A stretch of 64,000 nt of DNA from Lactobacillus sp. (GTDB lineage Bacteria; Bacillota; Bacilli; Lactobacillales; Lactobacillaceae). The translations under genes were made by a program, and so were the position numbers. Below the pieces are notes generated by a model. It searched no databases and was not told where the DNA came from. It saw nothing but the letters and a program-made list of their open reading frames with translations. This document shows positions 29,497-38,494 of the stretch, piece after piece (the first letter of the stretch is position 1; each line of letters begins with the position of its first letter). Where the stretch lies: contig JAKVKU010000010.1 in assembly GCA_022484695.1 (NCBI GenBank), positions 60,296-124,295 of the forward strand, read 5' to 3'.

Positions 29497-31107
29497 TCAT
29501 CCTTTCTCGTTGATGACATCGCCAGCTTTAGCCTCAACTGGCAAAGCTGCTTGGTAATTCTTGATAAATTCTTGATAACCGGCAACCCCAGCAGGTTCAG
29601 GGCTGAGGGTCATGCTTTCAGGATCTTTGAAGACTTCTGTATCTAAGAAATCAGCCAGGTCTTGGTTAGCCGCATGATGCTTAGCATAGATGGCTAACAC
29701 CGCCATCCCCCAAGGGCCGCCTTCACTGGCCGTATTCATCACCGTGATGGGGATGTTTAAGGCATTGGCTAGGACTTGTTGGCCGATAACCGGCGTCTTG
29801 AAGAGCCCACCTTGAGCAATCATGGCTTCGGTATTGATATGTTCATCATTCACCAAGATATCCATCCCGATTTTCAATGGGGCGAAGGCCGCATAGAGTT
29901 GGGTTTGAATAAAGTTTGGTAAATTGAAATTGCTATTTGGTGTCCGGACAAACAATGGCCGGCCAGCCTTGATCTTGGTGATATTTTCCCCAGACAGGTA
30001 ACTGAAGTTCAATAAGCCCCCAGCATCTGCATCTGCGTGGGTTGCTTCTAGGAACAAGGTTTGATACAGCTGATCGGCTGGTAAGTTGACCCCTAAGCGT
30101 GCGGCAAATTCTTTAAAAATTGCTACCCAGGCATTGATATCTGAAGAACAGTTATTGGTGTGCACCATGGCCACCGGTGCGCCGGTTGGTGTTGTCACAA
30201 TATCAATATCCCGATGCAAGGCTTTTAATGGTTTGTCTAAAACCACCATGGAGAAAGCTGAGGTCCCAACGGAGATATTCCCGGTGCGTTTGCGGACACT
30301 GTTAGTGCCCACCATGCCGGTCCCAGCGTCGCCTTCAGGTGGCGCCATTAAACTGCCAGCTGCTAAATTGCCCTTAACATCTAACAACTTAGCCCCTTCA
30401 GCCGTCAAAGTCCCAGCTTGCACGCCGGCTTTTTCCACCTTAGGTAATAAGTCAGTGGTTTGCCAATTGTATTGGGCCACTTCTGGCAATTGGTTGAACT
30501 TGTCTAACAAGTCAGCCCGATAAGTGCCAGTGGTTTCATCGATTGGGAAGACCCCAGAGGCATCCCCGATCCCTAAGACTTTTTCACCGGATAACTTCCA
30601 AGTTACATAACCGGCTAAGGTGGTGACAAAGTCCAGGTCAGCCACATGGGCTTCTTGGTTCAAAATTGATTGATACAAGTGGGCAATGGTCCAACGTTGG
30701 GGAATGTTGAAGTCAAACAAATCAGTTAACTTGTCCGCAGCTTCTTCGGTAATGTTGTTGCGCCAAGTTCTAAATGGCACCAACAGTTTATCGGATTTAT
30801 CAAAAGCCAAGTAACCATGCATCATAGCACTGATGCCAATGGCACTGATATGGACTAAGTTTTCATGGTACTTACTTTGGACATTAGCGGCCATTTGCGT
30901 ATAACTGGTTTGAATCCCGTTCCAAACTTCCTCAATCGGATAAGTCCAAACGCCCTGTTCAAATTTGTTTTCCCAGACATAACTGCCTGAGGCAATGGTA
31001 CTGAAATCATCTGTGACTAACACAGATTTAATTTGCGTTGAGCCCAATTCGATACCCAAGGAAACATTACCGGCTTGGATGGCTTTGGAAATCTCAAGTG
31101 TGTTCAT
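29497..31107 (-). CDS. araB: L-ribulokinase
   Basis: A 536-aa FGGY-family kinase that phosphorylates L-ribulose. The N-terminal phosphate-binding segment is [18 protein letters not shown] and the C-terminal nucleotide region is around [17 protein letters not shown]. The ATG at 31107 follows CAGGAGG by 8 nt. This ribosome binding site region also has an imperfect match to the putative guide RNA at 54376-54395 (see findings). Confidence 0.93.
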   Translation of the reverse strand: MNTLEISKAIQAGNVSLGIELGSTQIKSVLVTDDFSTIASGSYVWENKFEQGVWTYPIEEVWNGIQTSYTQMAANVQSKYHENLVHISAIGISAMMHGYLAFDKSDKLLVPFRTWRNNITEEAADKLTDLFDFNIPQRWTIAHLYQSILNQEAHVADLDFVTTLAGYVTWKLSGEKVLGIGDASGVFPIDETTGTYRADLLDKFNQLPEVAQYNWQTTDLLPKVEKAGVQAGTLTAEGAKLLDVKGNLAAGSLMAPPEGDAGTGMVGTNSVRKRTGNISVGTSAFSMVVLDKPLKALHRDIDIVTTPTGAPVAMVHTNNCSSDINAWVAIFKEFAARLGVNLPADQLYQTLFLEATHADADAGGLLNFSYLSGENITKIKAGRPLFVRTPNSNFNLPNFIQTQLYAAFAPLKIGMDILVNDEHINTEAMIAQGGLFKTPVIGQQVLANALNIPITVMNTASEGGPWGMAVLAIYAKHHAANQDLADFLDTEVFKDPESMTLSPEPAGVAGYQEFIKNYQAALPVEAKAGDVINEKG

Positions 31108-31143
31108 TTGATTTGCCTCCTGAAAATAGTGATCTAACAATAA

Positions 31144-32547
31144 TTAATCAACTTTGGTGTCTTCAGCAACACTTTGATGATGTTTGGTACCTTGTTCTTC
31201 GATTTCTTCCAAGGTATGACCCCGAGTTTCTGGCACCCGTGTGCGGATGAACAAGACACCCAGCAAGCAGATAACCCCGAAGATGGCGAAGACAGCTTCT
31301 TGGGACATAGCAGCGGTCATGATTGGGAACAAGAGACCGACTGCAAAGGATCCGATCCAGTTGAAAGAAGATGCTAAACCGCTGGCCCGGCCCCGAATAA
31401 CAAGTGGGAAGATTTCCCCAACTAAGACCCAAGTTAATGGTGCCCAAGTGAAGGAGTAAAAAGCCACATAGATGGATAAGAAGATAACGATCATAATTGG
31501 ATTGGTATTTGGATTGATTTTATTGATGATGGCTGGCAATAAGAAGCTGGCCGCCATGACAGTGCCCCCTAAAGTTAGGAGGGTGCGCCGGTTGAATTTA
31601 TCGGCAATGACTAAGAACAATAAGGAACCTAAGACTAAGATGATCCCTTGAATGATCGGCCACATTAACGCAGAACTTGCGGAACTACCGGTAGCTTTTT
31701 CAACGATCAATGGAATATAGTAGAAAATCGCGTTGGCCCCTTGGAATTGTTGGAAGGCGGCCACACCTACACCGGCGATGACTAAGTAGCGATATTTACC
31801 ACTGAACAAAGTCGCATAAGAAGTGGTTTTAGCAGCTTGAGTTTCTTCAGAAGCTAATTCTTGGATACTCCGTAATTCAGCATCCACATCGCCTTCCTTA
31901 CGGATGTAAGTCAAGACTTTACGAGCTTCGTCAGGTTTACCGGTTTTAACTAAGAACCGTGGTGATTCTGGTAAGCGTAAGACCCCGAAGAATAAGATAA
32001 CGGCAGGTACTGCGGCTAACCCTAACATTAAGCGCCAAGCTAATTGTTCTGGTAAACCCTTTAATAAATAGTCAACGATATATGATAGCAACATCCCAGA
32101 TACGATCATGGTTTGGTTAATCCCAGAAAGCCGACCTCTTAAACGCGCTGGCGACATTTCTGACATGTAAGCTGGTACTAAAGCTGAGGCAGCCCCGACA
32201 GCTAACCCCAAGAACATCCGCACGATGATTAAATACATTTGGCCATCATGAGGTGATGCTGCGGACAGCAGTGAACCTAAGGCGAAGACCAAAGAAGAAA
32301 TTAAGATCATCTTACGACGGCCTAATCTATCGGACATTTGCCCGGCTAAAGCACCCCCGAAGATGGCCCCAAACATTACGGCTGAAGTGATCCAGCCAAC
32401 GATGCCGGCTTGATTTTGCAAACTCCAATCATGTTGGAGAAATGGTAAGGCACCAGTCATGACCCCGATGTCATACCCAAAAAGAATGCCGCCAAACGAA
32501 CCGAAGAAGTAAATAAAGCCACTTGGTATTTTCTTTTCAGTACTCAT
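31144..32547 (-). CDS. MFS sugar:H+ symporter, probable L-arabinose transporter
   Basis: 467 aa with 12 helices and sugar-porter family signatures: FGSFGGILFGYDIGVMTGAL, DRLGRRKMILISS, PESPRFLVKTGK, and PETRGHTLEEIEEQ at the C-terminus. It is the first gene of the ara operon, so L-arabinose (AraE/AraT type) is the likely substrate, although family members can also take xylose or galactose. Confidence 0.9.
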   Translation of the reverse strand: MSTEKKIPSGFIYFFGSFGGILFGYDIGVMTGALPFLQHDWSLQNQAGIVGWITSAVMFGAIFGGALAGQMSDRLGRRKMILISSLVFALGSLLSAASPHDGQMYLIIVRMFLGLAVGAASALVPAYMSEMSPARLRGRLSGINQTMIVSGMLLSYIVDYLLKGLPEQLAWRLMLGLAAVPAVILFFGVLRLPESPRFLVKTGKPDEARKVLTYIRKEGDVDAELRSIQELASEETQAAKTTSYATLFSGKYRYLVIAGVGVAAFQQFQGANAIFYYIPLIVEKATGSSASSALMWPIIQGIILVLGSLLFLVIADKFNRRTLLTLGGTVMAASFLLPAIINKINPNTNPIMIVIFLSIYVAFYSFTWAPLTWVLVGEIFPLVIRGRASGLASSFNWIGSFAVGLLFPIMTAAMSQEAVFAIFGVICLLGVLFIRTRVPETRGHTLEEIEEQGTKHHQSVAEDTKVD

Positions 32548-32562
32548 GTATACACGCTCCCT

Positions 32563-32574
32563 ATACGAATTTAT
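32563..32574 (-). promoter_or_regulatory. putative AraR box next to the transporter ribosome binding site
   Basis: ATACGAATTTAT directly precedes the Shine-Dalgarno sequence GGGAGCG. The core (ATTCGTAT on the minus strand) recurs at 32683-32692. A repressor here would act as a roadblock. Confidence 0.5.
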
Positions 32575-32616
32575 GAATTGCCATTTGGATCGGAATTGTC
32601 AAAGAACTTTTACAAG

Positions 32617-32630
32617 CGCTTCCACGTTTC
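32617..32630. promoter_or_regulatory. possible cre (CcpA) site of the ara operon
   Basis: GGAAGCGCTTGT on the minus strand carries the AAGCGCTT core of catabolite responsive elements, downstream of the predicted promoter. The outer positions fit poorly. A second AAGCGCTT is at 32900-32907. Confidence 0.4.
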
Positions 32631-32642
32631 CTGAACAAGTAA

Positions 32643-32671
32643 AGTGTACTTTATTTATTCGAATAAATCAA
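32643..32671 (-). promoter_or_regulatory. probable ara operon promoter with an internal palindrome
   Basis: On the minus strand: TTGATT (32671-32666), a 17-nt spacer, TACACT (32648-32643). The perfect 14-bp palindrome TTTATTCGAATAAA (32654-32667) overlaps the -35 box and spacer, as expected for a repressor operator. A related motif, TTTATTCGTATCAATTT, follows at 32683-32699. Confidence 0.55.
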
Positions 32672-32682
32672 CACTTTTTTGA

Positions 32683-32699
32683 TTTATTCGTATCAATTT
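32683..32699 (+). promoter_or_regulatory. putative AraR operator
   Basis: TTTATTCGTATCAATTT matches TTTATCCGTATCAATTA (34221-34237), in front of galM, at 15 of 17 positions. The two sites flank the araR gene and mark the two promoters AraR would control. Confidence 0.6.
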
Positions 32700-32926
32700 G
32701 AAAACGGATTTATGAAAACGTTGTGAGGCCGGTTCCCCCTATGGCTGACCAAACAAATTTTTTTCGATATAGCTTTTTTTCAGGCGCTTTTTTCATTATT
32801 TTCTAATATATTAGGATGAATTTGTGGTCATTTATAACTCGTGCTTTTAAGGTTGTTGATTTATTAGCATAACTACTTTATAATTTGAACCGTTTAGGAA
32901 GCGCTTCATAGCGTCTACTAAATAAC

Positions 32927-32966
32927 GCAAAAAAATACTGTCGCCAAGTTTTAACTTGACGACAGC
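32927..32966 (-). terminator. araR terminator
   Basis: CTGTCG(T/C)CAAGTT hairpin with an AAAAAAATA run on the plus strand. It lies just past the araR stop and separates araR from the ara operon promoter region (32548-32926, which holds no gene). Confidence 0.8.
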
Positions 32967-32976
32967 TGGAACTTAC

Positions 32977-34059
32977 CTAAGATTTGGTGATTGGTTTAGC
33001 AGAATGGCGTTTCACCAGAGAAGCTTCGTACTCAATGGATGAAACTTGTTCCTTGTCTAAGAGCGCCAGCACCATTTTGCCGGCATCTTCACCCATTTTT
33101 TCTTTTTGATGACTCACCGTCGTCAAACTAGGGTTGATGAACCGAGACATTTGATAATCATCAAAGCCCACCACGGACACGTCTCCTGGGATGCGAACCT
33201 GTTTTGATTTCAAATGATCCATGACTTCAATGGCTAATTGATCATTATAACAAGCGATGGCCGTGGGGCGATCAGCTAGTTTCAAGTACAGGTCCATCTT
33301 GGCCAAAATGTTGGCTAAAGGTTCGCCGGATTGATAAATGATCAAATTGCTCTTAAAGGAAATCTCCGGCCGATTTTGGTAAGCTTCCACAAAACCATTC
33401 ATCCGATGGATCCCTTGAATATCATCAACTTGAAAAATGCCCAGGATACTTTCATGGCCTAAGCCAAATAGAAATTCAATGAGTTTTTTCTCAGCCACCT
33501 TATCATCAGTGGTAATAGCCGGAAACTTTAAGTTTGGGTAGACGGCGTTGATAAAAATCGTCGGTATCTCATTGGCTTCAATTTCGTGGTATAGATCCAT
33601 GTTGGGATTTTCCAAAGCACTTTGGGTGGGCTCAATAATCAAACCCGCCACCCGGGAATCTAGCATGCTGATCAAACTTTTCCGTTCTTTCTCGTGATTG
33701 TTATGGGTATTGCTGATCAGTAGGGAGTACCCCTTCTCAGAAATCACCCGATCAATCCCGGAAATGATATTTGGAAAGATATAATCGGCAATGTGGGTGG
33801 TGATGATCCCAATAATTTTGCGTTCTTTAGCAGGTGTCCAATTTTTATGCCAATCCTGAACAAACATGCCACCACCTTGGATCCGGTAAATGAAATGCTC
33901 GTCTTCAAGCTCCCCCACTGCCCGCCGAACAGTATAACGGGACACGTTGAACTTTTCAATGAGTTCCGTTTCCGTTGGGAGTTTGTCGTGTATCTTGTAA
34001 GTCCCGGAAAGAATACTGTCTTTCAGTTTTTCTTTAACTGTTAAATACTTTTTTTCCAT
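32977..34059 (-). CDS. araR: AraR-type arabinose repressor (GntR HTH + LacI-type sensor)
   Basis: 360 aa. The N-terminal GntR winged helix (LPTETELIEKFNVSRYTVRRAVGELE) is joined to a GalR/LacI-type ligand-binding domain (about 75-355, VVGFDDYQMSRFINPSLTTV). This chimeric layout is diagnostic of AraR. The ATG at 34059 is preferred because the TTG four codons earlier forms part of the GGGG ribosome binding site. It sits between the ara operon and galM, both with matching putative operators. Confidence 0.92.
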   Translation of the reverse strand: MEKKYLTVKEKLKDSILSGTYKIHDKLPTETELIEKFNVSRYTVRRAVGELEDEHFIYRIQGGGMFVQDWHKNWTPAKERKIIGIITTHIADYIFPNIISGIDRVISEKGYSLLISNTHNNHEKERKSLISMLDSRVAGLIIEPTQSALENPNMDLYHEIEANEIPTIFINAVYPNLKFPAITTDDKVAEKKLIEFLFGLGHESILGIFQVDDIQGIHRMNGFVEAYQNRPEISFKSNLIIYQSGEPLANILAKMDLYLKLADRPTAIACYNDQLAIEVMDHLKSKQVRIPGDVSVVGFDDYQMSRFINPSLTTVSHQKEKMGEDAGKMVLALLDKEQVSSIEYEASLVKRHSAKPITKS

Positions 34060-34187
34060 AGTAATCCCCAAGCGTCATTAATTTATTGATTCATTTTCTT
34101 TGAATAAAAACCGTTCCCATCAAAAGTTTCCATTTTCTATGTTATATTGTGAAGAAATTTATTTCAAGGAAAATGTTTCATTTACCG

Positions 34188-34237
34188 GTATTTATCCGTT
34201 TTTTTAATGTTTCAGCGTTTTTTATCCGTATCAATTA
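34188..34237 (+). promoter_or_regulatory. two putative AraR operators upstream of galM
   Basis: TTTATCCGTTTTTTTAATGT (34191-34210) and TTTATCCGTATCAATTA (34221-34237) repeat the same TTTATCCGT unit with 30-bp spacing (about three helical turns), a spacing suited to cooperative binding. Confidence 0.55.
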
Positions 34238-34277
34238 CTTGTTGTGTTTCAATCAAAATTTGGAGGTCTGTGTACAT

Positions 34278-35321
34278 ATGACAAAAAATATTACGGCAAC
34301 TGTCACCCCGTTTGAAACTTATGAAGGTCAGGATATCTTTAAATATACCTTGACCAATGGCCATGGCGTTAGTCTCAGCACCTTAAACTACGGCGCTTTG
34401 ATTTATGAAATTTTAGTCCCCACTAAAATTGGCGGCACTGATAACTTGGTCTTAAACTTCCCTAAAGCCAGCGACTACGCCCAAAGCCCCACTTACTTGT
34501 GCATGGCCGTGGGGCGGACTGCCGGTCGGATCAGCCAAGGTAAAGTGATCATTGACGGCAAAACCGTCCAATTACCTACTAACGAAGGCACCACAACGTT
34601 ACACGGTGGCCCCCACGGTTTCTCTAAGGCAGTTTGGTCCGGCAGTATCATCGCCCAAGATGGCCAACCAGCCATCACCTTCCACCGCTTGCAACAAGGC
34701 ATCGTCGACGGTTACCCTGGTGATTTAGATGTATCCCTCACTTACACGTTAAATGCAGACGACACCATTACCATCACCTTTGCCGGCACCGCTACTGAAA
34801 CTTCCCTGTTTAACCCCACCGTGCATACTTACTTCAACTTAGGGGCTAAAGATGATATCTTCGACCATGACCTTAAAGTCAACGCCAGCCAACATCTTGA
34901 ATTAGATGCCGTCAACGCCCCTACCGGTAAGTTGTTGGATAATGCCAACACTGCCTTTGACTTCCAAAACGGTGCCAATTTAGGCCAAGCCATTGATGCC
35001 TTGAAAGACACCCCGCACCAAGGCTTAGATGATTTATTCAAAGTTACCCCAGATACCACCATCGCCACCTTAAGTGACCCCACCAATGGCCGTTCTGTGG
35101 ATGTGTCCTCTGACCGGAATGGCCTCGTGGTGTACACCGCTAATACCATGAATCCCGCTGAAAAATTTATTAAAACCAACGGCGTGGGTAAACCTTATTT
35201 AGGTGTTGCTCTAGAAGCCCAAAACTTACCCGATACCACCAAGAATCCGCAATTCGGGGATGAAACCATTCCAGCTGATGAGACCGTGACCCATACCATT
35301 TCTTATCACTTGAATTACTAA
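34278..35321 (+). CDS. galM: aldose 1-epimerase (mutarotase)
   Basis: 347 aa. It interconverts alpha and beta anomers of sugars. Substrate and catalytic signatures are TTLHGGPHGF, NPTVHTYFNLG (catalytic His) and YLGVALEAQNLPD (catalytic Glu). The ATG at 34278 follows GGAGG by 11 nt. The in-frame codons upstream lie in the operator and promoter region and are not coding. It is divergent from araR and carries the same putative AraR boxes, so it probably supports arabinose use. Confidence 0.92.
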   Translation: MTKNITATVTPFETYEGQDIFKYTLTNGHGVSLSTLNYGALIYEILVPTKIGGTDNLVLNFPKASDYAQSPTYLCMAVGRTAGRISQGKVIIDGKTVQLPTNEGTTTLHGGPHGFSKAVWSGSIIAQDGQPAITFHRLQQGIVDGYPGDLDVSLTYTLNADDTITITFAGTATETSLFNPTVHTYFNLGAKDDIFDHDLKVNASQHLELDAVNAPTGKLLDNANTAFDFQNGANLGQAIDALKDTPHQGLDDLFKVTPDTTIATLSDPTNGRSVDVSSDRNGLVVYTANTMNPAEKFIKTNGVGKPYLGVALEAQNLPDTTKNPQFGDETIPADETVTHTISYHLNY

Positions 35322-35337
35322 GCATAAAAAACCAGCA

Positions 35338-35376
35338 AAAAAGGCTGAAATCCGAAATTGGATTTCAGCCTTTTTT
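35338..35376. terminator. terminator after galM
   Basis: AAAAAGGCTGAAATCC-N5-GGATTTCAGCCTTTTTT, a perfect long stem with T and A runs on both sides. Confidence 0.95.
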
Positions 35377-35445
35377 GGTCATAGCCGCTTGGGGGACGAC
35401 TACAACTGGGAGGAAGAAAAATGAAAAAGTCTTATTGAATTGAGG

Positions 35446-35483
35446 TGTCAAATAATGCGTCTTGGGAGGAAGTATTTATTTGA
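35446..35483. repeat. 10-bp inverted repeat in the galM-tsaD intergenic region
   Basis: TGTCAAATAA and TTATTTGACA are separated by about 20 bp. TGGGAGGAAG also occurs twice in this stretch. No gene is seen between 35377 and 35546. A TATAAT on the minus strand near 35495 points back toward the galM terminator. Confidence 0.45.
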
Positions 35484-35546
35484 CATCATTATAGTATCTA
35501 AAAAGTATGAAGAATATGTGATGGTTTTTTTACGAAAGTGTCACTT

Positions 35547-36590
35547 TTAGACTTGAACGGTTTCACCATAGTCAAAGGACAAACTAGGATCCGCATTTAA
35601 ATCTAGCCCCGCAAAGGGTTCTTTACGGGCCAACATCACATGGGCGGCGGCGCCGATCATGGCCCCGTTATCTCCGCATAACCGTAGCGGTGGAAAAATT
35701 AATTCAATATCTAACTGGTTAGCCGTTAAAGCGGCCTTTAATTGTTCCCGCAGGCCTAAATTAGCGGCTACCCCACCGGCCACGATCAATTGTTGCACGG
35801 GGAATTTGGCCAGGGCTTCGAGGGTTTTACCCACCAAAATATCGGTACAGCTGGCTTGAAAGCTGGCCGCTAGATCATTAGCATTCAAAGTTTCTTGCTT
35901 TTGATCCGCATGGTGCACCGTATTGATGAAAGCACTCTTCAAACCGCTGAAGCTAAAGTCCAAATTGTGTTCTTGTAACATGGCCCGGGGAAAATTAAAG
36001 GTGTCCTGACCTTGATGAGCCATTTCATCAATGGTCTTCCCAGCCGGATATGGCACCCCTAAAACCCGGCCCACTTTATCATAGGCCTCTCCCACGGCAT
36101 CGTCTCTGGTATCCCCTACAATTTCAAATTCACCGGCGGCTTTCATGTAGACCAATTCTGTATGACCCCCAGAAACCAATAAGGCTAATAAGGGATAATG
36201 CAATTCGGTGACAAAAGCAGCCGCATACATGTGCCCGGCCATATGGTTCACGGGAATCAAGGGTAATTGGTGGGCATAGGCAATGGCTTTGGCCGCAGAG
36301 ATGCCGATCAATAAAGCCCCCACTAAACCAGGGCCATAAGTCACCGCCACGGCGGTTAAGTCGCTATAATCCACGTGGGCCTGTTCTAAGGCCTCTTGGG
36401 CGCAAATGGTGATTGCCTCCACATGATGGCGGCTGGCAATTTCTGGAACCACCCCGCCAAAACGTTTATGGGAATTGATCTGGGTGGCAATAATATTACT
36501 CAAAATAATATGGCCATCTAACACGACGGCCACACTAGTTTCATCACAACTTGATTCAATTGCTAAAATTAATTCTCTTGTTGAACTCAA
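35547..36590 (-). CDS. tsaD: tRNA N6-threonylcarbamoyladenosine transferase subunit
   Basis: A 347-aa Kae1/Qri7-type ATPase that transfers threonylcarbamoyl-AMP to A37 of ANN-decoding tRNAs, with TsaB. Signatures are [15 protein letters not shown] at the N-terminus, the metal-binding HMAGHMYAA, and [11 protein letters not shown]. It overlaps rimI by 4 bp in the tsaB-rimI-tsaD operon. Confidence 0.97.
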   Translation of the reverse strand: MSSTRELILAIESSCDETSVAVVLDGHIILSNIIATQINSHKRFGGVVPEIASRHHVEAITICAQEALEQAHVDYSDLTAVAVTYGPGLVGALLIGISAAKAIAYAHQLPLIPVNHMAGHMYAAAFVTELHYPLLALLVSGGHTELVYMKAAGEFEIVGDTRDDAVGEAYDKVGRVLGVPYPAGKTIDEMAHQGQDTFNFPRAMLQEHNLDFSFSGLKSAFINTVHHADQKQETLNANDLAASFQASCTDILVGKTLEALAKFPVQQLIVAGGVAANLGLREQLKAALTANQLDIELIFPPLRLCGDNGAMIGAAAHVMLARKEPFAGLDLNADPSLSFDYGETVQV

Positions 36591-37168
36591 AAATTATTCT
36601 CCTCTGGTGTTGAAAAATCTACCGTTAAATCAAGATGCATATCCATGGCATCGGCATGGTCCATCACATAATAACCCCGTTTCACTTTCCCATCAGTAAA
36701 GCCTAAGCTATGGTATAAGTGCTTGGCAGGATCATTATTGGTCCGGACTTCTAAAGTCATGGCAAAACTGCCAAAGGAGCGGGCCATGTTGATCATATAT
36801 TGCATCAAAAAACGCCCAATACCTTGATTTTGGTAGGCACTGGCGATGGCAATATTGGTGATGTGGCTTTCATTTTTGGTGAACCAGCACCCAATAAAGC
36901 CCACTAGCCGACTGCCATCTCTTAAAACCAAATATAAAGATAAGTCCGTTTTACGTAACTCACTTAAAAAAGCCATGCGATCCCAGGGGGTTTCGCCAGC
37001 ATAAATACTGCGTTCTAGCTCCAACATTTCATCAATATCCGCATATTTGGCCCGATTTAAACTAAACTGCCGGCCATCAAGAAGGATCATTTGGTCCTCA
37101 AACTCAATGGCAATATCGTGGCCGTCACTGCGAAATAAAGATTTAAACTTCCTGAACATAAGGCCCAT
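36587..37168 (-). CDS. rimI: ribosomal-protein-alanine N-acetyltransferase RimI
   Basis: A GNAT-fold acetyltransferase of about 193 aa with the acetyl-CoA loop [14 protein letters not shown] (motif Q/RxxGxG/A). The start is uncertain. The ATG at 37168 has AAGGTG 6 nt upstream, and other in-frame ATGs lie at 37183 and 37159. It begins inside the 3' end of tsaB, so the two are translationally coupled. Confidence 0.88.
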   Translation of the reverse strand: MGLMFRKFKSLFRSDGHDIAIEFEDQMILLDGRQFSLNRAKYADIDEMLELERSIYAGETPWDRMAFLSELRKTDLSLYLVLRDGSRLVGFIGCWFTKNESHITNIAIASAYQNQGIGRFLMQYMINMARSFGSFAMTLEVRTNNDPAKHLYHSLGFTDGKVKRGYYVMDHADAMDMHLDLTVDFSTPEENNF

Positions 37169-37874
37169 GTCCTTCACCTTCATGATCTTTTAGCCAGTTA
37201 ACTTCTGCTTCCGTCTTTCTCAAATAATTCGGGGTAAAACTATGAATATCTGCCACCGGTTCAGCCTGCCAAGCCAGCATGGCTAAATTAGCAGCATGGG
37301 GTAAATCATTGAAGGGAGTAGCAAATTCAGCTTGTTGCCCTAAGGCCGCAAAAATCTGCTGGCGAAAGGGTGCCACTGCTCCCATAAAAATGGCTGGTTG
37401 CCCCAAAGCCTTAATCTCAGCTAATAATTGGGTCAACGCTAAATGTTGATCTTGTAAGACATTTAATAATTGCCAGTCTTGCCCTAGCGCCCATTGATAA
37501 ATGCCCGCAAAGACATTGTCCCGCCGCGCATCCATTAAGGGTACTAACAACTTGGGACTAGGCGTCACATTGCTGGCCAAAACCCGCAGACTGGACAAGC
37601 CCACCAAGGGTTTACCCAAGGTCCAAGCCAAAGTTTTGGCTGTGGTGACCCCAATGCGAATGCCCGTATAAGACCCTGGCCCCATGGCCACGGCAAAGCG
37701 GTCAATATCATTGATACTTAGACCACTGGCCTTTAATACTTGGTCGACAGCGGGCATCAAGGTCTCACTGTGGGTGAGCTTTTGATTGGTTTCAAAGCTT
37801 GCTAAAACAGTTGTTTCGTCCACCACCGCCACACTTAGGGGGCGATTGGAGGTATCAATTGCTAATTCATACAT
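37143..37874 (-). CDS. tsaB: tRNA threonylcarbamoyladenosine biosynthesis protein TsaB
   Basis: A 243-aa ASKHA-fold partner of TsaD. The start MYELAIDTSNRPLSVAVV and GPGSYTGIRIGVTTAKTLA are characteristic. I take the ATG at 37874, although an ATG four codons earlier is possible and neither has a strong ribosome binding site. It is first in the tsaB-rimI-tsaD operon. Confidence 0.95.
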   Translation of the reverse strand: MYELAIDTSNRPLSVAVVDETTVLASFETNQKLTHSETLMPAVDQVLKASGLSINDIDRFAVAMGPGSYTGIRIGVTTAKTLAWTLGKPLVGLSSLRVLASNVTPSPKLLVPLMDARRDNVFAGIYQWALGQDWQLLNVLQDQHLALTQLLAEIKALGQPAIFMGAVAPFRQQIFAALGQQAEFATPFNDLPHAANLAMLAWQAEPVADIHSFTPNYLRKTEAEVNWLKDHEGEGHGPYVQEV

Positions 37875-37945
37875 ATACTTAATCATCCAGACTTTATTTT
37901 CAAGGTTACCCCATAATTTATCACGAATCGCAGTTAATTAAAAGG

Positions 37946-38368
37946 TTAAAGGTTTATTGGTCGTTCTTTCATATCATCGACAATTTTACGCCAGTCCAAA
38001 AAGCCAGCTTTTACACCCCGCAACAACATCTCCGCCGTGCCAATATTGGTGGCCAGGGGAATTTCGTAGACGTCACTGAGGCGAATCAAGGCGTTCACAT
38101 CGGGTTCGTGGGGTTGGGCCGTTAGCGGATCTCTTAGGAAAATCACCAAATCAATGGCCCCCTCAGAAATTAAAGCGCCAATCTGCTGATCCCCACCCAG
38201 TGGCCCAGATTTCATCCGATGGATTTTTAAATCAGTCGCTGCCATGATCCGCTTACCGGTGGTCCCAGTAGCATACAACTCATGCTGCTTCAAAATCGGT
38301 TCATAAGCAGTCGCCAGCTTAACGATTAAATCCTTCTTAGCATCGTGGGCAATTAACGCAATCTTCAT
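37946..38368 (-). CDS. mgsA: methylglyoxal synthase
   Basis: 140 aa. It converts dihydroxyacetone phosphate to methylglyoxal plus phosphate, a glycolytic overflow bypass. Signatures are [33 protein letters not shown] and the catalytic Asp in FLRDPL. The ATG at 38368 lies 8 nt after GGAGG. Five upstream codons belong to the ribosome binding site. Confidence 0.95.
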   Translation of the reverse strand: MKIALIAHDAKKDLIVKLATAYEPILKQHELYATGTTGKRIMAATDLKIHRMKSGPLGGDQQIGALISEGAIDLVIFLRDPLTAQPHEPDVNALIRLSDVYEIPLATNIGTAEMLLRGVKAGFLDWRKIVDDMKERPINL

Positions 38369-38494
38369 GTCTTTGGCCTCCATAAAATATGTGATACCTT
38401 TATTTTACATCAAAATGAGGTCTTTGTGGGGATTTAACAGTTGGCAGCTTAGGTTTTGTTCGGTAGAATAGCTAGAGAAAGGAAGCTTAACTTT

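Noticed and set aside
32895..32912. A strong cre site at the second AAGCGCTT
   Set aside because: Outer positions do not fit TGWAANCGNTNWCA on either strand, and the location is near the araR terminator, far from the promoter.
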